Assembly (NCBI GenBank): GCA_949775045.1
Contig: OX459097.1
Location: 1,151,598 to 1,215,597 of the forward strand
Length of the DNA stretch: 64,000 bases
Source of the DNA: Metridium senile
Lineage: Eukaryota; Cnidaria; Anthozoa; Actiniaria; Metridiidae
Reading direction: 5' to 3'
This document shows, one piece after another, positions 10,395 through 20,912 of this stretch. A program made the position numbers and the translations under genes. Each line of letters begins with the position of its first letter. Position 1 is the first letter of the stretch. The notes beneath the pieces are model-generated. The model did not search any database. It was given only the letters and a program-made list of their open reading frames with translations, and was not told the origin of the DNA.

Positions 10395-11941
10395 CGCGAA
10401 ATATAAAGAAAAAATCATGCATACTCGACCCAGTTCCCTCCAGGGTGTTGATGGAGTGCTTTACTGATCTTCTGCCTCTCATCAACAAGATCATTAACAA
10501 CTCTTTGGAATCAGCGACAGTTCATGATAAACTGAAGTGCGCCACTATTGATCCACGTTTAAAGAAAGATAATCTTAGCCCTGACGAATTTTCCAATTTC
10601 CGTCCAATTTCTAACCTCACGATGGTATCAAAATGTATAGAGAAAGTTGTAGCAGTTCAGCTCGACCAACACATCACATATAACAATCTGGGTGAGCCAC
10701 TACAATCTGCGTATAAAAAGTACCATAGTACTGAGACAGCATTAATTAAGGTCCAGAATGACATTCTACGAGCAATTGACAATCAGAGCTCAGTGATCTT
10801 GCTGCTCCTCGACCTTTCTTCGGCTTTTGATACGTTAGATCACAAAATACTACTGCGCAGACTTTCTTCACGATATGGAATAACTGGGAAAGCTCATAAA
10901 TGGTTCAAATCGTATCTTACTGAAAGGACGTTTACGGTTAAAGTACCGGATGGTCAATCCACGAAGCGCATTCTAAGATCTGGCGTTCCACAGGGCAGCA
11001 TTTTAGGCCCAATGCTTTTCTCGCTTTACATAGCACCCATTGGAGACCTTTTGCGAACATTAGGCATTAACTTTCATCTCTACGCCGATGATACGCAACT
11101 ATATATAACCTTCAAAACGAATGATCCAGACCAACTAACTGTAGCAAAGTCAAAGATCGAAAAGTGCGTTTGTATATTGGACAAGTGGATGAGTGCAAAT
11201 CAACTGAAACTAAACAGTGACAAGACGGAGATACTGGTGTTATCTTCTCGTCATCAACCCTGTTTATCTTTACCCTCTCTAGATGTATGTGGTGATGAAA
11301 TCAATCTATCGTCCAAGGCTAGGAACATTGGTATTTTAATGGACACAAATTTAACTATGGAAATGCATGTAACAAACATCTGTAAATCTGGATTCTATCA
11401 TCTAAGGAAAATAAGTAAGATAAGGAAATATCTCAACTTCAAATCTACAGAGACATTAGTACATGCACTGATTACATCTCGACTGGATTTTGGAAATGCA
11501 TTACTTTATGGACTACCAAATACTACAATAGAACGACTTCAAAAAGTGCAAAATGCTGCTGCACGAATTGTAACGCTAACAAAGAAAACAGACCATATAA
11601 CGCCAGCACTTTGTAGACTACATTGGCTACCAGTGAAAGAACGAATTATGTATAAGATAATGTTAATAACGTTTAAGTCTCTATCCGGACTGGCACCACA
11701 ATATATAAATGAGCTTTTACAAGTATTCAAACCAACACGCAAGTTAAGATCTTCATCGGACAATAAATTAGTTGTACCGAAATATAAATTAGAAACGTAT
11801 GGCAAACGTTCTTTCTCTATTTGTGCACCAATGCTGTGGAATACCTTACCACAAAATATACGACAGTGCACATCAGTCAATGATTTTAAATCAAAACTTA
11901 AAACCTATTTTTTTAAAACTGTTTTTAAGGACTTAATTTAA
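10355..11941 (+). CDS. LINE ORF2 fragment: reverse transcriptase (CR1/L2-like)
   Basis: This non-LTR retrotransposon reverse transcriptase would copy its RNA at the target site. Over about 515 uninterrupted codons it shows SNFRPISNL (motif 1), LLLLDLSSAFDTLDHK (A box with catalytic Asp), GVPQGSILGPMLFSLYI (B box), LYADDTQLY (C box, YADD) and LKLNSDKTEIL (D box). The usual C-terminal region with LHWLPVKERI and APMLWNTLP follows. The first ~13 codons (10,355-10,394) are probably flanking DNA that happens to be open. The lack of stops suggests a relatively recent insertion. The endonuclease part is absent. Confidence 0.9.
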   Translation: MFIQALFSVFCLLTRNIKKKSCILDPVPSRVLMECFTDLLPLINKIINNSLESATVHDKLKCATIDPRLKKDNLSPDEFSNFRPISNLTMVSKCIEKVVAVQLDQHITYNNLGEPLQSAYKKYHSTETALIKVQNDILRAIDNQSSVILLLLDLSSAFDTLDHKILLRRLSSRYGITGKAHKWFKSYLTERTFTVKVPDGQSTKRILRSGVPQGSILGPMLFSLYIAPIGDLLRTLGINFHLYADDTQLYITFKTNDPDQLTVAKSKIEKCVCILDKWMSANQLKLNSDKTEILVLSSRHQPCLSLPSLDVCGDEINLSSKARNIGILMDTNLTMEMHVTNICKSGFYHLRKISKIRKYLNFKSTETLVHALITSRLDFGNALLYGLPNTTIERLQKVQNAAARIVTLTKKTDHITPALCRLHWLPVKERIMYKIMLITFKSLSGLAPQYINELLQVFKPTRKLRSSSDNKLVVPKYKLETYGKRSFSICAPMLWNTLPQNIRQCTSVNDFKSKLKTYFFKTVFKDLI

Positions 11942-12147
11942 TTTAATTTAATTAGGATATGTACATATATATATATGATATTATTTTTAAACGTTCTTTT
12001 AGCTTAGTTTTGAAATTAGTATTTTAGGAATTTTCATCATTTCATGTATTTTTGTAAATATTTAACTATAAAGATTGTAAAGCGCCTCTGGGCATTTATG
12101 GAAGAGGCGCTATATAAAAATTAAATTATTATTATTATTATTATTAT
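10395..12147 (+). mobile_element. 5'-truncated CR1/L2-like LINE with intact reverse transcriptase frame
   Basis: The element starts inside ORF2, just before the reverse transcriptase domain, and runs through the stop at 11,941. It then has a 200-bp 3' UTR, a 9-bp perfect hairpin (AGCGCCTCT 12,081-12,089 with AGAGGCGCT 12,103-12,111) and an (ATT)n tail ending near 12,147. The endonuclease domain is missing, so it cannot move by itself. It lies between the two inverted arms at 9.6 and 12.9 kb. Confidence 0.85.
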
Positions 12148-12160
12148 TCTATGAACAATA

Positions 12161-12415
12161 CAGTAGTTTCACATAAACCGCTTCTTGAATGCTAATGTGT
12201 TTCTTATATTCTAATGAGGTCGTTGACAAAAAATATAACGAATTCACGTGCATACGTTGTTACAATATAAACCGTCAACTTTAGAAAAAAAGACGTTAAT
12301 TGTGTTTACATTGTAACAACGCATGCACGTGCATACGTTATATTTGTTGTCAACGAACTCATTAGCATAGAACAAACACATAAGCATACACGAAGCTGCT
12401 TATGTGAAACTACTC
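12161..12415. mobile_element. Long palindromic MITE, probable TA duplication
   Basis: Terminal inverted repeats of about 100 bp start AGTAGTTTCACATAA at 12,162 and end in the complement at 12,414, with TA on both outer sides. The whole 255 bp can fold back. It sits directly after the LINE tail. Confidence 0.75.
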
Positions 12416-12939
12416 TAATGCCTCAGATATCATTCTTTTCTGATAGGTCTTATAATTAGAAACAAGAATTTCTTACTCTATTGAATTATTTCGTAACACG
12501 AACTTGCATTCTGTAGTAAGTTATCTGGAAAAACATATTTTTCATCTCATGTATTTTTCTTTTTTTTTATAAAATTGTTAAAAAAGACACAATTAAATGT
12601 GCTTTAAGTAACAACAGCTCCTCGACATTTTATAATTGCGTCGTCTGGTCGTAAAATAATATAGAAAATATAAATGTAAAAACCATAAACTATTTTGATG
12701 CATAGCTCTCGGCGGTGGCTCTTGCTACAATAAACTGAATTTTGCAAATATTATGATTCCGCGGTCATTGAAAACTTGTGCCTTACCCTACCCTAGAACT
12801 TACATTAACTCAGAACAAATTTTTAAATTTACCCCACCCTAGAACATTGCATGGCACATTGCCTTATATGGAAGATTGCATAGCAAAGTTCTTACAGCAT
12901 AGCACGAAAGCCGAGTTAAACTTCCTACCCAGTGTAGTT
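12416..12939. other. Unassigned sequence
   Basis: No gene or repeat was recognised. The 63-codon frame at 12,778 overlaps the inverted arm and is not convincing. Confidence 0.35.
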
Positions 12940-13205
12940 ATAGCTTCGAGGGGCGAATGTATGACGTAATAAGCTTCTTATAGTCCGTGAGAGACTAGGC
13001 CTGTATAAAATTAAATCAGTATTGTAGCCGCCATATTTAAAAATACAACTCGAAGGACTTCGAAGGAACAGAGTCAAACACCCGGGGTCAAACAACAGGT
13101 AAGTAGTTCATTTATTCATACTTTTTATATGTTCTATATTAGTTTTGAAGCAAATAATGTCTTCGTTCACGAACTTCATGTATCCTATCGCTCATGGTTT
13201 AATTC
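12940..13205 (+). repeat. Right arm of the 3.6-kb inverted repeat, promoter-like
   Basis: It mirrors 9,600-9,866. In the plus direction it carries GCGAATGTATGACGTAA, AGTCCGTGAGAGACTAG, a TATAAAA box at about 13,003, GCCGCCATATTT and a donor CAG|GTAAGTAG near 13,098. The Ty3/gypsy remnant lies downstream. Either it is an inverted duplication of a promoter and first exon, or these are the ends of a large transposon. Confidence 0.7.
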
Positions 13206-13416
13206 GTACAAAATACGACTATGTTGAAATCTAATTACGCATGCAAATTCAAAGGTCATTCATTGTCACGCAACACCTTGCGTTACTCGTATTTAAAAGA
13301 TACACCACAAACGATAGTTTATAAGCTTAGTTTATTTATTTGTCAGAAATATTGCTAATAAAAACTCGAAAGGGAAACATTTGAAGAGTGAAAAGCAGTG
13401 ACGCAGCTATTGAAGC

Positions 13417-13585
13417 AAAATGAGCATTATGAACAGTATAAATGAGCAAATATGAGCTACTCTGAGCACAGGAGCAGCTTGAGCACAGGTCTGGAAGCCC
13501 TTCATGCATGCTGCTGTGCTCAAGCTGCTCCTGTGCTCAGAGTAGCTCATATTTGCTCATTTATACTGTTCATAATGTTCATTTT
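13417..13585. repeat. Near-perfect 72-bp foldback
   Basis: 13,417-13,488 and 13,514-13,585 are reverse complements with a single mismatch, separated by 25 bp. The arms are built from repeated ATGAGC / TGAGCA words. This could form a long hairpin RNA if transcribed. Confidence 0.9.
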
Positions 13586-13757
13586 GCTCATTTAGCAATT
13601 GACTTGTGGTGAGTATACATGTGTAGCTCGAAACATTGCCAATATTGTGGTAAAGTGTTTTCAATTAAGAACGTTCAATTTGAGACGTCATTTGGAAAAC
13701 AACTCGTGTAAAATGACTGATAACATGGATAGTTAATTATGCCGTTGAAAGTAGTAC

Positions 13758-14849
13758 TTGTATCATTTTGCCAAAGTGTGCATGAAAAAGAAGAGAGTTC
13801 ATGAAGTCTCGGCTGAGCAAGTAGACGACACACATACAATTGATGATGTTGTATTCCTGGGACCCATTACAGCCACATCCATTATCAGTAGCAATGTCAA
13901 CATAGTGGCATGTAAACAGAAAGCCCTTCTCGAAGTTCAAATCTCAGCCAGTGAGAGGGGAATGAAAACCAGTGCTGTCTGCAAAATTGATTCAGGGGCA
14001 GAAACAAATATTCTCCCTAAATGCATATATGACAAGCTACACCCATCAAAACCAAGCCTCAGAAAGTCAATGGTGAAGTTAACTGCATACGGGGGAACAA
14101 ACATCCCTACTATGGGTTCATGTGATGTGAATGTCCAGGGACCAAAAAGTCAAACCCCCCAGTTGATTACAGTAGAAGTAGCTAATGTGAATGGGCCAAC
14201 TATCATAGGCAACATGACAGCACAGAGCCTAAACCTGATAAAATTGACTTGGTCAGTAGAAGCTGAAACACACAGTGTGAACACACAGAGCAACCAACAC
14301 CCTTACCCTCTTACTAAGGACTACCTACTAAAGGAATATCAAGATGTCTTTACAGGTATTGGATGCTTCCCTGGGCCAGAGTACCACATCGAGTTAGACC
14401 CAGACGTCACACCAGTTCAGCACCCCCCAAGGCAGGTGCCGGTCCACTTGCAACCAGCATACAAGAGTGAACTTGCTCGTCTGGTGGAACTCGGAATCCT
14501 CAAAGAAGTCAAAGATGAGTACATCCCATGGATTAACTCTACAGTTGTAACGCCAAAGTCAAACGGATCAATACGTGTGTACTTAGACCCTCGTAACCTC
14601 AACCAAGCTATCAAGTGCAACCGACACTACGTCAGGTCGATTGATGACGTCATCCCAAAAGTGACCGGAACCACACACTTCAGCATCCTCGACGCCAGGA
14701 ATGGCTACTGGCAAGTGAAAATTGACGAGGAAAGTTGTGCACGTTCAACACACCCTGGGGCAAGTACCGGTGGACTCGCCTCCCCTTCAGACTTACTTGC
14801 AGCGGTGATGTGTTTCAAGAAAAAATGGACTTCATCTTTGGAAGTCTAG
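13758..14849 (+). pseudogene. Ty3/gypsy protease and N-terminal reverse transcriptase
   Basis: A retropepsin signature CKIDSGAETNILP (D-S-G) near residue 75 is followed by a Pro-rich linker (TPVQHPPRQVPV). The start of the reverse transcriptase follows, with YLDPRNLNQAIK and FSILDARNGYWQV (catalytic Asp of the A motif). Real similarity ends near 14,740, where one frameshift moves the coding sequence to the frame of the next entry. The final ~35 codons are out of frame noise. Confidence 0.85.
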
Positions 14850-15499
14850 AAGGCGTGAGCGGTATTGCAGATGATACCCTCATCTTCGGCAGTAGTGAAA
14901 CAAAGCATGATGGACACATCCTGAATGTACTCAACACAGCACGTGAGAACAATGTCAGGTTCAACCCTGAGAAGTTCCAATTCAAGGTGGCTGAAGCATC
15001 TTTCTTTGGGCTCAAATGGACACCCAGTGGCCTCAAAACGGATGAAAAAAAGGTCCAAGCGATCGTCGACATGCAGCCCCCGGAGAATCTCAAAGAATTA
15101 CAGTCGTTCATGGGGATGGTGAACTACCTAAACCGGTTTTCACCCGTATTGGCACAGGTAGCTCAACCCATACGTAACTTGCTGAAGAGAGATACACCAT
15201 ACCTATGGCAAGCAGAACAGCAGGAAGCCTTTCAGAAGATTAAGGATACCATAAGCAAGTCACCAATCCTGGCTTACTATGATCCAGAGAAGGAGAATCT
15301 GATCCAATCTGACGCTAGCATGTCCGGCCTAGGATGTGTGTTGCTACAAGACGGCAAACCTGTATGCTATGCAAGCATGACAGACGCCGAGTCCAGGTAC
15401 AGCAACATAGAGAGAGAGTTACTTGCCGCCTGCTGGTCTCTTGAGAAATTCCACCATTATGTCTATGGCAAGAAAGCAGTCATCGAGACAGCCACTTGA
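14735..15499 (+). pseudogene. Ty3/gypsy reverse transcriptase C-terminal part and RNase H
   Basis: It continues the reverse transcriptase with FNTPWGKYRWTRLPF and the catalytic GIADDTLIFG (ADD box), then the thumb (LQSFMGMVNYLNRF). RNase H follows with SDASMSGLGCVLLQ and SNIERELLAACW (Asp and Glu). A deletion of about 8-10 bp at 15,490 removes the usual T-D-H-K stretch holding another catalytic Asp and shifts the frame. Confidence 0.85.
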
Positions 15500-16020
15500 A
15501 AGCATTTGGAAGAAAAGCATAGCCAGTGCGTCACCAAGTCTACAAAGACTTCTACTACGGATGTCTAAGTACAATATCAATGTTGTATACATACCAGGCA
15601 AAACCAATGTTGTAGCTGACGCCCTCTCACGAGTGTGCTTCAGGGAGTTGCCATCGACCGACTGCGACAACTCCGGGATCGAGGTTGACGCAATTACACA
15701 ACACTTGCCAGCGTCACCTGCCAAGCTAAAGGAGATATGCGACGCAACGAGTGAAGATATAACACTGAGTCACCTCAAGGATGTCATATATCGTGGATGG
15801 CCTGAATACATGAAGGACTGTCCAAACGATCTCAAGGAGTATTGGAACTTTCGTGAGGATCTCAGCGTGGAAAGCTCGTACTGAAGGGCCATCGTCTAGT
15901 AATTCCTGACAAACTGCGCCCCGGAATGCTAGAGCTTATTCACCAGGGCTATCTCGGGGTGGAGAAATCCAGTCCTCAAAGCCAAAGATTGCATATTCTG
16001 GCCAGGCATCTCGAACGACA
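15490..16020 (+). pseudogene. Ty3/gypsy RNase H end and integrase N-terminus, truncated
   Basis: The frame resumes at PLESIWKKSIASASPS and includes YIPGKTNVVADALSR, a hallmark of the RNase H to integrase linker in this group. A further break near 15,880 leads into LVIPDKLRPGMLELIHQGY, the start of the zinc-binding domain. All similarity ends near 16,020, before the DDE core. Confidence 0.8.
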
Positions 16021-16304
16021 CGTGAGAGCAACGAAACGGATTCTATGGAGTAATTGTTAAAAAAGCACACACATATACACGCTATACGTTAATAATATGT
16101 GACGATATAGAACTCGAAACAATTCTTAGCTTCAAACAATACATACAAAATAATAGTTTACCATCATTACCGTTCAAATATGTTTATGTAACACTATTAT
16201 TGACGGTTAACACCGTCATCGGTCGTGTCAGTAATATAAACGCTACGATAACATCTAACAACAACAATTAGGCGTTAAGATTAAGATTGACATGTACAAT
16301 TACT
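16021..16304. other. Unassigned AT-rich sequence
   Basis: No gene or repeat was recognised between the Ty3/gypsy break and the next LINE tail. Confidence 0.4.
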
Positions 16305-17014
16305 CGAAAAGCTCCAGAAGGTTTTCAACACTGCTGCACGTATAGTCACAAGGACTCGTCCCGATCAAAGTATAACACATGTCCTTAAATCACTTCATTG
16401 GCTGCCCATAGAGGCACGAATACAATTCAAACTCCTTGTTACGGTATTTAAAGGCCTAAACACCAGTGAAACTCCAGTTTATATCAAGAACATGTTAAAA
16501 CCACTTTGTACTACCAGAACTTTAAGATCTTCTACAAAAAACCTCCTGACAATTCCGCGATCGAGAACAAAAACATATGGAGACAGAGCCTTTTCAGTCA
16601 TAGGCCCAACACTATGGAATAAACTACCAGACTATCTAAGGCATGAAAAAACATTAACTTCTTTTAAATCAAAATTGAAAACATTTCTTTTCAAACACTT
16701 TTATGATTAGAACGATATACACATATAATTATATATATTTTTTATTCATGCAATAATGGAACTTACAGACATATATACACTACATTATATTTTCATGCAT
16801 TTGATGCAACCCTTTTTGAACTTTATTATATTTCATCTATTTTATTTTATTTATCTGTTTTTGTTTTTTTTTATAATTATGATTATATTTATAACATGTA
16901 CATAACCATTTTATATCATACATACACATATATATTTTTTTAAATTTGTAAAGAGCATTGAGACTTTTGTTAAATGCGCTGTTTTAAGAATTAAATTTAT
17001 TATTATTATTATTA
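16305..17014 (+). mobile_element. 5'-truncated LINE tail (CR1/L2-like)
   Basis: The ORF2 C-terminus is recognisable up to the stop at 16,710: LHWLPIEARIQFKLL, TRTLRSSTKNLL and YGDRAFSVIGPTLWNKLPDY. About 300 bp of AT-rich 3' UTR follow, with a decayed terminal hairpin region (AAAGAGCATT...AATGCGCT) and an (ATT)n tail ending at about 17,014. No reverse transcriptase core is left. Confidence 0.8.
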
Positions 17015-17238
<224 letters not shown>

Positions 17239-17397
17239 CTTTTGATTACACTCTTTGACGGGCGCCACTCTAATTTGGCCATAGAAGCAAAATTGTTTCA
17301 TATCACATCTATAGTATTTCTATCTAGAGAGGAGCACAATTAAATCGTAAATTGTACTCAGTACAGCACCAATTAATTAAGTTTTCAGCATACTTAA

Positions 17398-19242
17398 GGA
17401 CGGGGCCTACTAATTAAAAAGTAAAATATTCTTCAAACAACTATGTGAGTTGTTTTAACCCTTCAGAGGGTTCTTCAAATCTGGATAAAAAAGGTGGGGT
17501 CACCGGGCAGTTAAGAGAAATAATAAGCCTTAAATATCGCTGAAGTCACGATTTTACCGGTATCGACAAATAAAAATATTTTTCAAAGGCTTTTAATTGA
17601 AACATCTCTTTGATAGCGGTAAAGGATCAACAAGTAATTTTCTAATAGGAATATATATTTTGTAACGTATTTTCAAAAGTTAGTAATGAAATATGATTTT
17701 TTTAGCATCGCGACTTGTATTTTACGAGGTTCAGAAAATTCGAAATTTTGTCGATTTTCCATTCCAAAATCGGTTGTTTTTTCGAAATTTTACATCAAAA
17801 CGATTGTTTAACATGTTCTTAATAATTACAGGTGTAAAAAAATTGGGGTCACCGGGCGATTGAAAAAGTTATCGCGTGGTAAACTTTGCCGCCGAAGATC
17901 ATAAGACAATTTCTTTCCGGTCCCCTTCCTACTAAGTAAAGAAATTCGTCATCATGAGTGCATTGTGGGACTGTCTTTATAAACATGTCTACCATCGCTC
18001 GACCTTTTTTATTTATTTATTTTTCGTCTTATTATGACTTCACGAAAATTTGCCAAAGCGACCAGTTTTTTCATCCCTTTTCCTTTTTCCCGAACTTGTT
18101 ATTCTTTCTATACTGAATGTTTTTAATATTTTACGACGCGCGTTGCTTTCAAATGGCTTCCCAAAGAGCGGGTTGTCAGAACCGGGTTTTCATTCAGCAT
18201 ATGTTACGGCTGCCTCGAAAAACGTACAGAAATTTCTAGTAATGCCATAATATTAAAATTACTGGAGCTTTCTTCATTATTCCAAATCAAAGATCGTTTA
18301 AAGAGAAAGGGTTTTGTTTATATCTCAACATCTAAGAAAGTCAAGAAACAAAAAACAAGTTTTACAAAGGATTTTAGCTGACATAAACAAGTGAACGATG
18401 GTTGTTGAAACGAGTTGTAATTCGTCGGTCTTGTGGACGTTTGTGGAAGCCTACTAAAGCTTATTTTTCGATAATTAATAAGAAATAAGCAATTTAATCG
18501 TAGTCACCGTCAACTGGTGAAGGAATTAAATTGTCTGTGTGGAACTTTATGAAGAAGATGAAAGATAAAAGCACTAGGATCGCTGACAGGACTTTGAATC
18601 AAGCAAATCGACCTTATTCAGGATTGTTTAACCTTTTTTATGCAGAAAAAGAAAGACAACAACACTACCTTACTTCAAAAACGTTGTAAACTTTGTAGAT
18701 AAACTTCTCGTGAATTTATAGCATTTTAAAAGTAACTGAAAAGAAACGATAAATCTCATCAAACTGATAGCTCAATTCACCGCCGTGTTGTTTACAAGGA
18801 AATATAAAAATTGCAAGTATATTTTTCAACTATTATTGAGGTATGTGAACGAGCTTTATATTCTTTAGAAAATTAAAAAAAAAAACTACAGCCTTTTGTG
18901 TTCTCGTGTATTCTCTCGTGAGTTTTTGTAATCATATTGATTTGATTTTCTCAACTTTTGCTTGTCAAAATGTTTGCAAAAACAACCAATGCTCGCCACG
19001 TAGCTTTTAATTTGATCTCAGTCGGTTATCGAATTAATTCTGTCAGTGTTTTGGAAAAAAAATAAAGCTTAATATTCCACTTATACTTTCAAAATGTTTC
19101 GATACGTAATTACATTTTTTTAACTACTTTTCGCTCGTTTATATAATACGACGCTCGCCGTCATATCGCTGGATTTATTGCAGGCATGATTTTACCTCAA
19201 GATGCGCAGTAGCCTGCGCAGTGGCAATAGTAGGCCCCGTCC
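17398..19242. mobile_element. 1.85-kb non-autonomous DNA transposon with TTAA duplication
   Basis: The ends share a perfect 15-bp inverted repeat, GGACGGGGCCTACTA, and each is flanked by TTAA (17,394-17,397 and 19,243-19,246). TTAA duplication is characteristic of piggyBac and Kolobok superfamilies. Inside is a repeated word, GGGGTCACCGGGC (near 17,497 and 17,845), and no transposase-like frame; the longest frame (18,050-18,250) is unremarkable. It is therefore probably mobilised in trans. Confidence 0.85.
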
Positions 19243-19246
19243 TTAA

Positions 19247-19954
19247 ATAAACAAATCGCATGATCTTCTCGTACAATTCGTAATTAATAGATACAACTTT
19301 GAATTTTTTCAAAACATCACTGGTACCTATTAACGAATTGTATTCAAGATCGTGTGATTTCCTATACTACATCGAATGATTTTTACTTTTTGGAGCCTTA
19401 GTTTTTTCTAGGAATGATTTGTAGAATGTCACGTGATTACAAGCTAAAAGACAAGTATTCCATTTCCTTGTTTTCCTGGTACTATCTAACCACAACAATT
19501 GCTTTGGATAATTTAGCAAACTAGCTATTTAGGCAGCAGCACTAGCAAATGGTTTCGATTGCTTTCTTGCCTATCAAGACAATATCGTCATGTTGATGAT
19601 TATTTAACTATTTTTCGCCGAATTCAAAGTGAATATCGGTGAGTAACAACTGATAAGACGGCGTGAATGTTATTATTCTCCGATATTCACTGAGCCTGAG
19701 GTGGATGATTGTTTTAGCATAAATATAAAAGTGATCATTTTAAACAGTAAAAATAACCATCCTTTGTTGAAGAAAAACTGTTTTCAATCGTCAACAATTA
19801 TTTTCCTTAATTCATGCGAAACGCTGTAGGTGATTATCGTGAATTATAATTTAACAACAAATTTTCCTCCGCTCTCATTGGTCGATCACGTGACGTGATA
19901 GTGCCCGACGAGGAGGGATACTATTTATCACTTATTGACTGGAACCGAGGGAAA
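19247..19954. other. Unassigned sequence with a small hairpin
   Basis: No gene was seen. GTGAATATCGGTGAG near 19,630 pairs with CTCCGATATTCAC near 19,679, suggesting an old small MITE. Confidence 0.4.
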
Positions 19955-20066
19955 CAGTATGTTTTGTGGTCCCGAGACCGCTGATGTTCCCCGAGGCGGA
20001 GCCGAGGGAAACATCGGCGGAGCCGCGAGGGAAACATCGGCGATCGAGGGTCCACAAAACATACTG
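19955..20066. repeat. GC-rich foldback with internal direct repeats
   Basis: CAGTATGTTTTGTGG at the left is mirrored by CCACAAAACATACTG at the right. Between them GAGGGAAACATCGGCG-type words occur two or three times in a GC-rich segment within an AT-rich region. Although a 61-codon frame spans it, the structure indicates a mobile foldback element rather than a gene. Confidence 0.65.
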
Positions 20067-20589
20067 AATTTACAATATGTAAATTACACTAATACTAAAT
20101 TACGACTATTGTCACACTGACAACAATCACCCTGGGCTCGACATCAGGAAGCCCAAGCAAATTCGCCATCTCGGCTTTGAAGCCGAATTTATTTGGATTT
20201 CTCGTACTTCTACATCGATTTACTCTTCCAAATCAGCGTTGGCTTTGGGTACATGTTTCGCTCAAGACAATATACAATTTCTAGCTGTTATTTTCTAACG
20301 TTTTTACGGAAAGAGTTTTTCTAAAACATGTCAATACCAGACCGTTTTATATATACTTGAGCCTTAAATACTCAATCCTCGAATTCCCAGAAAGCAGATT
20401 GATCAGCCAAGTAGATAAGAACAAGGACATGAAAGCTAGATTATTCCAATACAAACTGCCACCAAAGCAAAGAAACAAGTAATTAACTAATATACTGATT
20501 ACGTCTTTTGATAACTATCAATATTTTCAAAACATAATTCATTTTTTTAATAGTTAATCTACATGTACAATAGGCCTTCTACGGTTCAT

Positions 20590-20695
20590 AAGATCGCCCA
20601 GAACGCCTTAAATCGCCTAACATCGCCTAAAAATTTAAGAGCTTTTTGCTAAAATCGCCTTCGATCGCCTAAAATTACGGCGATTTTAGTGCCCG
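20590..20695. repeat. Degenerate self-similar repeat, ATCGCCTAA words
   Basis: AATCGCCTAA and close variants occur about six times, ending with the complementary GGCGATTTTAG. It is flanked by GGCCTTCTAC and CGGAGGCCTT. Spacing is irregular. Confidence 0.55.
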
Positions 20696-20727
20696 GAGGC
20701 CTTACAATTAAGATTTATACATATCAT

Positions 20728-20903
20728 TAGCCTCCTCCGCAGGCAACCCTTTCCTTTTCCTCTTTTGGGATCCCTTTTTCATTTGACCGAGGGGGATTGG
20801 TCTCCTCTTTCTCCTGTGGGCCCTCAGTCCTTCCCGGTCACTCGAGACAGGAAGCCCAATAAAAAAAAAGAAAACGGAGGGGAGGCGCCTGCGGAGGAGG
20901 CTG
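20728..20903. mobile_element. MITE with AGCCTCCTCCGCAGGC ends, 9-bp duplication
   Basis: A perfect 16-bp inverted repeat AGCCTCCTCCGCAGGC lies at 20,729-20,744 and 20,887-20,902. The outer flanks share ACATATCAT, a 9-bp target duplication as made by Mutator-like transposons. The interior is CT-rich on one side and GA-rich on the other. Confidence 0.75.
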
Positions 20904-20912
20904 ACATATCAT

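Larger units (their letters stand above)
13740..16020 (+). mobile_element. Ty3/gypsy retrotransposon, decayed and truncated
   Basis: Protease, reverse transcriptase, RNase H and the first part of integrase lie in that order, the Ty3/gypsy arrangement, in three frames. It stops at about 16,020 inside the integrase zinc-binding region. No LTR was recognised and Gag is absent or unrecognisable. Confidence 0.85.

Noticed and set aside
13623..13735. C2H2-like zinc finger upstream of the Ty3/gypsy protease
   Set aside because: CQYCGKVF and a following NLRRHLENN fit a zinc finger but lie in different frames. It may be a Gag or host relic, too short to annotate.
19935..20120. 61-codon Gly/Glu-rich frame
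   Set aside because: It is explained by the GC-rich foldback and its direct repeats.
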